Assembly: GCA_029240815.1 (NCBI GenBank)
Contig: JARDZO010000288.1
Location: 1-6,893, forward strand
Source of the DNA: Brevibacillus sp.
Lineage (GTDB): Bacteria > Bacillota > Bacilli > Brevibacillales > Brevibacillaceae
DNA: 6,893 nt
Direction of reading: 5' to 3'
In this document: piece by piece, positions 1-5,128 of the stretch
How positions within the stretch are numbered: the first letter of the stretch is position 1
Layout of the letters: every line of letters begins with the position of its first letter
The notes under the pieces: model-generated
The model's input: the letters and a program-made list of their open reading frames with translations, nothing else
What the model was told of the DNA's origin: nothing
Databases searched by the model: none
Position numbers and translations under genes: made by a program

Positions 1-54
1 GATTATTAGCTTTTTCCAACTTGAATAACCACTAAAGAAGGTGGCTAGAAACCA

Positions 55-283
55 CAACAGATCGCAGGAGAAGCAGGTTTCCAGGCGGAGCGACTCCGGA
101 ACCCAGCTTAGCGGACAACGAATTCACGGGATCCAGAAGCGGTACCTCTGTACTCGCTGCGGAGCGGCTACTACTTTACCGCTTCCCCGTGAATCGTTGT
201 GGAGCGGACAGTCTTACCTTCCTCGCAGGGTGTAGGCTGGAGCGCAGATCGGAAACCTGCTTCTCCTCACTTTGGCCATGTTG
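55..283. repeat. Structured palindromic intergenic element (copy A), candidate MITE-like repeat or ncRNA
   Basis: This non-coding stretch is closed by a perfect 17-bp inverted repeat, 66-82 pairing with 251-267, with a possible outer 5-bp extension (55-59 with 279-283). Inside, three parts can be drawn by hand. The first is a small hairpin, 86-90 with 94-98. The second is a long rod: 115-130 with 186-200 (15 bp, A121 bulged), then 136-144 with 177-185 (9 bp), then an apical stem 150-158 with 163-171 holding a GCGG tetraloop. The third is a hairpin, 204-245. The segment 99-114 stays unpaired. The right end (241-283) recurs in diverged form at 5014-5057, so the element belongs to a repeated family. 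I do not recognise it as a named RNA class. No convincing reading frame, target-site duplication or T-tract lies at its ends, so strand and transcription are unknown. Confidence 0.6.
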
Positions 284-290
284 ATATACA

Positions 291-320
291 CAAAAAAACA
301 CCCGATAGAATCGAGTGTTT
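291..320 (-). terminator. Intrinsic terminator of the regulator gene
   Basis: On the minus strand a 10-bp stem forms (311-320 with 296-305, one G-U pair, 5-base loop). A run of T follows, the complement of A292-A298. It begins three bases after the stop codon of the gene at 323-1627 and so ends that transcript. Confidence 0.85.
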
Positions 321-322
321 CC

Positions 323-1627
323 TCACTTTTTCAATGTATACATCTTCTTTGGTCTACCTCGCATTGCTTGCTGTTCTTCGCCCTTTAATTCAGCTAAACC
401 AAATTCGCAGAGACTTCCCATAATTCGCTGGGCATTACGCACCGTCATGGATAAATAGGATGCGATGTCAGTCGTAGTAAACGTATTCCAGCCCATCCGT
501 TGTATCAGCGCTTCGAGCTTGTGATAGGTTTTGACACTGACATTGGCCTTGTTCAATTTGTCCAGCAGCTCTCTATCGCTAGAGCGATACGAATAAGACA
601 ATTGCTCTGTTTCTCCCGCCGATTCCATAATGACTCCATCATCTTGGACGATGACAATTCCGAAATTGGGTCTTTCCTTTGCATGTTGAATCGCTTTTCG
701 CGCGTTGTTTTCAGCCGAAAATGCCGTCTCCCCAAAGCCTACCCCGACTGCCACCGGAACGTCGGCTTCCAGAGATAACTGCTGGACTGTTGTCCGGAGC
801 ATCTCGATTTCCCGTTGGATGGCTCCGCGAGTACTAAAGATCTGATAGCGACCGTTTCCATTGGCCAAGAGCGATCCGTCCAGCTTCTCGCACAGGAGTA
901 GCAGGATCTGCCTGACTTTCAGCTCCAAATGCTGCAAGTGAAATCTCGTTTTTGCCCGTTCCGCGATCTTGTCCATCTGCTCCAGCTCGATGATTTCCAC
1001 GCCGATTTGTGTATCCTTGAAATAAGAGCTTTTTGCTTTTTCAATGACCATTTTCATGGCTTGCCTTATTTCCATTTTGGTCATCAAGACCCGATATACT
1101 GGGATGCCTTCTTCTTGCAGAGCGCGTTCCACTGAGAAGAGTGTGGTAAATGCTCCCTGCGTCTTCCCTTCTTTCCAGAGGTCCAAATGAAATTGCGTAA
1201 TTTTCTGAGCGTCATAGTTCTCGTCGTACGTCAACACATGCTTGTCCTCTTCCGGAATATCAAGCTCTGACAACGATTCGTGCAAATACATCCCTTCCGA
1301 TTCGATCATGTCGACTGACACCCGCTTTACGACCTCATCATGATCAATCGACATCTGGATGAAGCACCGATACAGATTCGATCCGGTAGGCGGACAATAG
1401 ACGATGTTCGCATCCGGGCTAAGCACATTTTTGGCAATCGTAAACGGAATCGGCCCTGAAAAAAACCATCCATTGAATTCCCAGTTGCGTTCCGAGACAA
1501 TGCTGCTCACGACCTTTGCATCCTCGTACGCAATCGGGACAAATTCAATTCCGTGCTCAAACTCATTGGCGACAGCCAAGATCCGCTCTACTGAGGGGGG
1601 CGGGCCCACCACACCTATTTTATACAT
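323..1627 (-). CDS. Transcriptional regulator with degenerate cyclase-like sensor domain and C-terminal winged helix
   Basis: This is a 434-residue protein starting at ATG, with a GGAG site (complement of 1640-1644) about 12 bases upstream. Residues 1-110 look like an alpha/beta, Rossmann-like sensor region (IGVVGPPPSVERI at 4-16). Residues about 205-335 resemble the GGDEF/GTP cyclohydrolase III fold: the helix GFGETAFSAENNARKAI at 297-313 is typical of it. The loop that carries the metal-binding GGD(E/N) motif instead reads ANGNGRYQIF (255-264), so catalysis is unlikely and nucleotide or ligand sensing is more probable. Residues about 355-434 form a winged helix: DIASYLSMTVRNAQRIM at 387-403 is the HTH, and RGRPKKMY at 423-430 the basic wing. 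It is divergent from the peptide-binding lipoprotein gene and probably controls it and itself (inference). The effector is unknown and I do not recognise a named homologue. Confidence 0.85.
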   Translation of the reverse strand: MYKIGVVGPPPSVERILAVANEFEHGIEFVPIAYEDAKVVSSIVSERNWEFNGWFFSGPIPFTIAKNVLSPDANIVYCPPTGSNLYRCFIQMSIDHDEVVKRVSVDMIESEGMYLHESLSELDIPEEDKHVLTYDENYDAQKITQFHLDLWKEGKTQGAFTTLFSVERALQEEGIPVYRVLMTKMEIRQAMKMVIEKAKSSYFKDTQIGVEIIELEQMDKIAERAKTRFHLQHLELKVRQILLLLCEKLDGSLLANGNGRYQIFSTRGAIQREIEMLRTTVQQLSLEADVPVAVGVGFGETAFSAENNARKAIQHAKERPNFGIVIVQDDGVIMESAGETEQLSYSYRSSDRELLDKLNKANVSVKTYHKLEALIQRMGWNTFTTTDIASYLSMTVRNAQRIMGSLCEFGLAELKGEEQQAMRGRPKKMYTLKK

Positions 1628-1672
1628 AGTTCCGATTAGCTCCTGATTCTTTGTATGAGATATGTAACTTCT

Positions 1673-1681
1673 ACTATATCA
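1673..1681 (-). promoter_or_regulatory. Extended -10 promoter of the regulator gene
   Basis: The minus strand reads TGATATAGT, an extended -10 (TG-N-TATAGT) with a 5/6 match to TATAAT. No good -35 is visible, as expected for extended -10 promoters. The predicted start of transcription would give a leader of about 40 bases. Confidence 0.45.
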
Positions 1682-1686
1682 GACTA

Positions 1687-1713
1687 GGTAGCCAACACGG
1701 AATGGGTAGCAAC
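1687..1713. promoter_or_regulatory. Direct repeat GGTAGC(C)AAC, possible operator
   Basis: GGTAGCCAAC at 1687-1696 recurs as GGTAGCAAC at 1705-1713, with starts 18 bases apart. The pair covers the -35 region of the predicted regulator promoter, between the two divergent genes. A role as binding site for the regulator encoded at 323-1627 is inference only. Confidence 0.3.
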
Positions 1714-1773
1714 GTACACTTGTAAAAATGAACCAGAAAGTGAATATTTTTGTCGATAAAGATAACATTTTAA

Positions 1774-1802
1774 TTGCCTTTAAAAAGAGAAAGAAATATT
1801 CT
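1774..1802 (+). promoter_or_regulatory. Possible sigma-A promoter of the peptide-binding lipoprotein gene
   Basis: TTGCCT (1774-1779) and TATTCT (1797-1802) are separated by exactly 17 bases. Each matches consensus at only 4 of 6 positions. The spacing to the ribosome binding site at 1826-1835 is sensible. The region is A/T-rich and other boxes are possible. Confidence 0.35.
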
Positions 1803-1838
1803 GAACATATGCTTTCATTTTCTTCAAGGGGGATCACT

Positions 1839-3485
1839 ATGAAAAAGGGCATTACACTGGCAACCTGTCTGACCCTGTTATTGGGCGGGGCACTCGCAGG
1901 CTGTTCCAACTCATCTCAATCATCAACGCCAGCATCATCTACCCAAACTCCTGCAGCACCGGCAGAGGCTACAAAGACAGAACCTATGGTGTTGCACTGG
2001 AGCATTAACAGCGAACCGCCTTCTATGGACCCTGGAATCGCTGTTGATGCAGACTCGTTTGACATGATCTACGCAGCGTTCGAAGGTCTGACCAACTACG
2101 ACCTGAACGGTCAGCTGACCAACGCAACAGCAGAGAGCTTTACGAACAACGATGATTACACAAAATTTACCTTTAAGATTCGCAAAGAGGCTAAGTGGAA
2201 CAACGGCGATCCTGTGACCGCGAACGATTTTGTGTATGCGATCAGACGGAACCTGGATCCAAAAACAGCCTCCGAGTACGCTTACCAGCTCTATTACATC
2301 AAGGGCGGAGAAGAGTTCAACACAGGGAAAGGCAAAGCTGAGGACGTAGGCGTAAAAGCGCTGGATGATTATACGGTCGAATTCGACCTGAAATCACCAA
2401 CTCCTTTTTTCCGAGAACTGACCTTCTTCCCAACCTTGTTCCCACTCCATCAAAAAACGGTAGATGGCAACCCGAATTGGGCAGCAGAAGCCAAAACCAT
2501 TGTCTCCAACGGTCCGTTCAACATGGAAACATGGGAGCATAAGAGCAAGATCGTATTCACAAAGAGCCCTACCTATTGGGATAAAGACAATGTCAAGCTT
2601 GATCGTCTGGAAATCGTCATGATTGACGACAATAATACCGCTTTCTCCATGTTTGAAAACGGCGAAGTCGACTGGGGCGGCTATCCAGCTTCCACGCTGC
2701 CAGCAGATGCGATCCAATCCATCAAAGATTCAGGCAAATTGATGGTAGCTGACAACCCTGGTACTCAATCCGTCGTGTTTAACACCACCAAACCACCTTT
2801 TAATAACAAAAAGATCAGACAAGCCTTCTCGTATGCCATCAACCGCGAAGAGATCATCGACAACATCTTACAGACAGGCGTACCTGCAGCATACGGTTGG
2901 GTACCGACCTCCATGGGGCTGAAGCAGGATGGTTACTTCAAGGCCGACAAGGACAAAGCAAAACAACTGTTAGCTGAAGGTATGAAAGAACTGGGCTTGA
3001 CCAAGTTCCCGGAAGTGACTTACACCTTTGACACCACAGATGTGAATAAAAAACTAGCTGAAGCCCTGCAAGACCAATGGAAAAAAGCTCTCGGCGTCGA
3101 TGTAAAACTGTACACAGCCGAACTGAAAGTGTATCGTGACATGAGATCGCAAGCCAACTTCGACATGATCCGCTTCCAGTGGGGCGCTGACTTTAACGAC
3201 CCGATCAACTTCCTGGAGATGTTCCGCGACAAGACAGGCGGAAACAACCATCCTGACTGGGAGAATCCGAAGTTTAAAGAGCTGATTGACCAGAGCTACC
3301 ATGAGCCAAATCTGGATAAGCGCAAGCAAATCTTGCTCGATGCAGAGACCATTCTTATGGATGAAATGCCGCTCGCGCCAATCAACTTCCGTGGCAGCCC
3401 TTATGTGAAAAATGACAAAGTCAAAGACTTCATCATCTACCCACTGGGTGGCGCGTACTTCAAGTTCACTTCCGTCGTTAAATAA
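1839..3485 (+). CDS. Oligopeptide ABC transporter substrate-binding lipoprotein (OppA/DppE type, SBP family 5)
   Basis: This 548-residue protein captures peptides outside the membrane and delivers them to an ABC importer. The ATG at 1839 is chosen because AAGGGGGATC (1826-1835) lies just upstream and the protein then opens with a classic lipoprotein signal: MKK, a hydrophobic core, and lipobox LAGC with the acylated cysteine at residue 22. The in-frame start at 1728 would bury that signal. A Ser/Thr/Ala/Pro-rich linker follows (about 23-48). The family 5 signature AKWNNGDPVTANDFVYAIRR is at 118-137. WGADFNDPINFL at 448-459 matches the OppA motif that carries the aspartate binding the peptide amino group. 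The length is usual for OppA. No permease or ATPase genes adjoin it, and a terminator follows, so it is an orphan binding protein that probably uses a transporter encoded elsewhere. Peptide preference cannot be told from sequence. Confidence 0.93.
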   Translation: MKKGITLATCLTLLLGGALAGCSNSSQSSTPASSTQTPAAPAEATKTEPMVLHWSINSEPPSMDPGIAVDADSFDMIYAAFEGLTNYDLNGQLTNATAESFTNNDDYTKFTFKIRKEAKWNNGDPVTANDFVYAIRRNLDPKTASEYAYQLYYIKGGEEFNTGKGKAEDVGVKALDDYTVEFDLKSPTPFFRELTFFPTLFPLHQKTVDGNPNWAAEAKTIVSNGPFNMETWEHKSKIVFTKSPTYWDKDNVKLDRLEIVMIDDNNTAFSMFENGEVDWGGYPASTLPADAIQSIKDSGKLMVADNPGTQSVVFNTTKPPFNNKKIRQAFSYAINREEIIDNILQTGVPAAYGWVPTSMGLKQDGYFKADKDKAKQLLAEGMKELGLTKFPEVTYTFDTTDVNKKLAEALQDQWKKALGVDVKLYTAELKVYRDMRSQANFDMIRFQWGADFNDPINFLEMFRDKTGGNNHPDWENPKFKELIDQSYHEPNLDKRKQILLDAETILMDEMPLAPINFRGSPYVKNDKVKDFIIYPLGGAYFKFTSVVK

Positions 3486-3507
3486 TTTCGGATTGTAGAC
3501 CACAAGG

Positions 3508-3550
3508 AACAAGCTGCACCGTCGTAACAGACAGTGCAGCTTGTTTTTTT
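3508..3550 (+). terminator. Intrinsic terminator between convergent genes
   Basis: A perfect 12-bp stem, 3508-3519 with 3534-3545, has a 14-base loop. It runs straight into a T-tract at 3544-3550 on the plus strand, ending the lipoprotein transcript. Read on the minus strand the hairpin is followed by GTTCCTTG, a poor T-tract, so it can serve the facing MFS gene only weakly. Confidence 0.85.
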
Positions 3551-3557
3551 ATTCGTA

Positions 3558-4823
3558 TTAACTCTCAGCCGTCGCGTTCTTATCTTTCGGCGCAAAGACA
3601 TTTCGCTTCAGAGCAACGATCGCACAGATAACAGTGAGTACCTGCGTACCGATCAACAAGGAGAACCCTGTCGTAAAGCTTTCTGATCCATTTCCCGCAA
3701 TCATCGCTCCCATGATGGTCGGCATGAGTGCGGATACGAGGTTACCTACACCGTTTACGATACCGTACGTGCTGCCGACACTCGAGTCCGGCGAAGCCGC
3801 TTGTACGATACTTGGAATCGCTGGCCCTTGAATTCCCCAGAACAGATTGGCCACAATCAAGCCAATCGCAGACACGATAGGGCTTGCGGAGAAGATCGCG
3901 ATGGAAACGCTAATCGCAGTACCCAGTCCACCGACAACGAACAGAATGGAGACGCGCTTTGGAGAAATGCGGTCAATGATATATCCTCCGAGATAACCAG
4001 AACCGATACTGAAAATAAACGGAAGGGATGCCAGGACCCCCATTTCCTTTATGGAAAAATGACGCTCATTGAGCAAATACGCTGGCAACCAGGAACTGCT
4101 ACCCCACAAATAGCTGAGAGTCGCAATTTCGATCAACAGAATCCAGATCAGGCCTGGTGTCTTCCATGCTTGTCGGAATGTCTCCTTCAAGCTTTTAGAG
4201 GGCTGGCCGTTGGATTGTTTTTTCTCTTTCTTCCCTGCCTCTCGGATGAAGAGGAGAATCAGCGGTAATCCGATAATCAGATTTAAGACTCCGAGAATGA
4301 TATAAGATGCTTGCCAATGAGAATGCAAAATAATGAACGTGACAATCGGGAATCCCACAGCCAAACCGATCGATACGCCCATGGAGCTGACAGCGTTCGG
4401 TTTACCACGTTCATGCTTTTCGAACATGTCCTTGATGTACATGGTCTTCAGTGAGAAGAGTGGTCCTTCACTCGCCCCTAAAATAAATCGAATGAGGAGC
4501 AACAGACCAATAGAGCTTGCCACTGGCGAGATAACGGTCATGACTGCCCAGATCAGAATACTGATCAAGAGACCTTTACGTACCCCAAAAAACGTTTCGT
4601 ACAGTGGACTGAGGAAAAAGGCGGCAATTCCGTACCCAATCAAGAACAAGGACATGAGCTCGCCCTGCGCTACCCGATCGCCTTTGATTCCAAAGTGTTC
4701 CAAAAATTCGTTGTTTGTAATCAAGACAGACACGTTCATTCGGTCTACGTAGGAAATGATTACAACCAGCAACAGTGTGATGACGCCCCACCAACGTAGC
4801 TTTCTAGGATCAGTAGAAGTCAA
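3558..4823 (-). CDS. MFS transporter, ACS (anion:cation symporter) type, probable sugar-acid or organic-anion uptake
   Basis: This is a 421-residue protein with about 12 hydrophobic segments split by a basic loop (KKEKKQSNGQPSK, 198-210). Features typical of the ACS family (hexuronate, glucarate and related anions) are the N-terminal RKLRWW (7-12), YVDRMN in TM1 (25-30), IRFILGASEGPLF in TM4 (111-123), SSWLPAYL (243-250) and a motif-A-like GGYIIDRISPKR (279-290). Substrate assignment below family level is not possible: no sugar-acid catabolic genes are nearby. The start is TTG (complement of 4821-4823), supported by GGGAGG nine bases upstream; no in-frame ATG gives the expected N-terminus. 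It is transcribed alone, facing the lipoprotein gene, with a long leader region that carries a tandem palindrome at the predicted transcription start, implying tight repression by an unlinked regulator. Confidence 0.9.
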   Translation of the reverse strand: MTSTDPRKLRWWGVITLLLVVIISYVDRMNVSVLITNNEFLEHFGIKGDRVAQGELMSLFLIGYGIAAFFLSPLYETFFGVRKGLLISILIWAVMTVISPVASSIGLLLLIRFILGASEGPLFSLKTMYIKDMFEKHERGKPNAVSSMGVSIGLAVGFPIVTFIILHSHWQASYIILGVLNLIIGLPLILLFIREAGKKEKKQSNGQPSKSLKETFRQAWKTPGLIWILLIEIATLSYLWGSSSWLPAYLLNERHFSIKEMGVLASLPFIFSIGSGYLGGYIIDRISPKRVSILFVVGGLGTAISVSIAIFSASPIVSAIGLIVANLFWGIQGPAIPSIVQAASPDSSVGSTYGIVNGVGNLVSALMPTIMGAMIAGNGSESFTTGFSLLIGTQVLTVICAIVALKRNVFAPKDKNATAES

Positions 4824-4830
4824 AAAAGTG

Positions 4831-4838
4831 CACCTCCC
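4831..4838 (-). promoter_or_regulatory. Ribosome binding site fixing the TTG start of the MFS gene
   Basis: The minus strand reads GGGAGGTG. The GGGAGG core ends nine bases before the TTG at 4823-4821. This is the only strong Shine-Dalgarno near the N-terminus and decides for the rare start codon. Confidence 0.75.
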
Positions 4839-4844
4839 GACATT

Positions 4845-4879
4845 GTTTTATATACAAAACTATTGTTTTGCATATAAAA
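4845..4879. promoter_or_regulatory. Tandem palindromic operator upstream of the MFS gene
   Basis: Two 15-base arms, 4846-4860 and 4865-4879, form an inverted repeat with a 4-base centre and a single mismatch (4854/4871). The same stretch can be read as two direct copies, ATTGTTTT-rYATAyAAAA, starting at 4842 and 4862. Their period is exactly 20 bases (two helical turns) and each is itself nearly palindromic. It lies just downstream of the predicted -10, over the transcription start, the classic place for a repressor. The protein that binds it is unknown; a GntR-type repressor is one possibility. Confidence 0.6.
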
Positions 4880-4881
4880 AT

Positions 4882-4910
4882 AATATACCTATTATCTAAG
4901 TAACGGTAAA
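4882..4910 (-). promoter_or_regulatory. Predicted sigma-A promoter of the MFS gene
   Basis: On the minus strand TTTACC (complement of 4905-4910) and TATATT (complement of 4882-4887) are spaced 17 bases apart. Matches to consensus are 4/6 and 5/6. Transcription would start near 4875, inside the tandem palindrome, leaving a leader of about 50 bases before the TTG. Confidence 0.5.
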
Positions 4911-4979
4911 TCTCGAATGTTCATATTCATGTCACAAATTTGTATGTATTTCTATATTCCCAAAAATCATAACAAACAG

Positions 4980-5005
4980 AAAAAACGCAGGATATGAACC
5001 CGCGT
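4980..5005 (-). terminator. Second minus-strand intrinsic terminator, between tcyP and the MFS gene
   Basis: The minus strand forms a 7-bp stem (ACGCGGG with CCTGCGT, one G-U pair, 7-base loop) running directly into six T (complement of 4980-4985). It lies about 110 bases beyond the tcyP terminator and about 70 bases before the MFS promoter. It either insulates the MFS gene from read-through or ends a short RNA covering the element relic at 5014-5057. The stem-loop superficially resembles a tRNA T-arm, but no other tRNA parts are present. Confidence 0.65.
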
Positions 5006-5013
5006 CCTTTCAG

Positions 5014-5057
5014 AGTGTAGATCGGAAACCTGCTTTCTCCCCATCTCAACTATGTTG
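5014..5057. repeat. Diverged partial copy (copy B) of the right end of the 55-283 element
   Basis: This block aligns with 241-283: 34 of 43 positions are identical, with one inserted base (around T5036) and an exact 17-base core (5019-5035 equals 246-262). All nine substitutions are transitions. The partner arm of the 17-bp inverted repeat is missing here. A weaker resemblance to the left end of copy A (CAACAG then CGCAGGA at 55-69) is seen at 4973-4991, so the full relic may span 4973-5057 as an internally deleted element. Confidence 0.65.
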
Positions 5058-5091
5058 GTATCACCATAACTTTTATAAATTCCTATTGATC

Positions 5092-5120
5092 AAAAAAAAC
5101 GGCTGCAACTTGTGCAGCCG
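5092..5120 (-). terminator. Intrinsic terminator of tcyP
   Basis: A perfect 8-bp GC-rich stem on the minus strand (5113-5120 with 5100-5107, loop 5108-5112) is followed by eight T (complement of 5092-5099). It begins eight bases after the tcyP stop codon. Confidence 0.9.
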
Positions 5121-5128
5121 CAGCCATT

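Noticed and set aside
120..146. Vector polylinker contamination: EcoRI, BamHI and KpnI sites within 27 bases
   Set aside because: The order and spacing do not match common polylinkers, and the bases are needed for pairing with 177-194. The element also has a genomic relative in this window, so the sites look coincidental.
247..255. Sequencing adapter read-through: AGATCGGAA here and at 5020-5028
   Set aside because: The adapter would continue GAGC; both sites continue ACCTGC and align with each other over more than 40 bases.
66..267. Retron msr-msd RNA, because of the closing repeat, the long hairpin and a TTAGCG at 108-113
   Set aside because: No reverse transcriptase lies in the window and the plus-strand downstream gene is an antisense regulator. 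A small hairpin sits between the closing arm and TTAGCG, and a shortened copy elsewhere fits a dispersed repeat better. Sequence left of position 1 could reopen this if an RT gene were found there.
41..423. Short plus-strand reading frames (41-235 and 199-423) across the structured element
   Set aside because: They lie in the inverted repeats and the antisense of the regulator, lack ribosome binding sites, and encode low-plausibility, Arg/Ser-rich or unrelated peptides.
1728..1838. N-terminal extension of the peptide-binding protein
   Set aside because: It would place 37 charged residues before the lipoprotein signal; the strong ribosome binding site at 1826-1835 points to the ATG at 1839.
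3801..4268. Plus-strand 155-codon frame antisense to the MFS gene
   Set aside because: It is a shadow of the transporter gene: polar, Arg/Gln-rich, without ribosome binding site or recognisable domain.
4934..4943. Perfect 10-bp palindrome ACAAATTTGT upstream of the MFS promoter
   Set aside because: It is too short and A/T-rich to separate from chance in this region, and it is not repeated nearby.
4983..5007. tRNA gene on the minus strand, suggested by a T-arm-like stem with loop TTCATAT
   Set aside because: No acceptor, D-arm or anticodon arm can be placed upstream, and six T follow immediately, which fits an intrinsic terminator.
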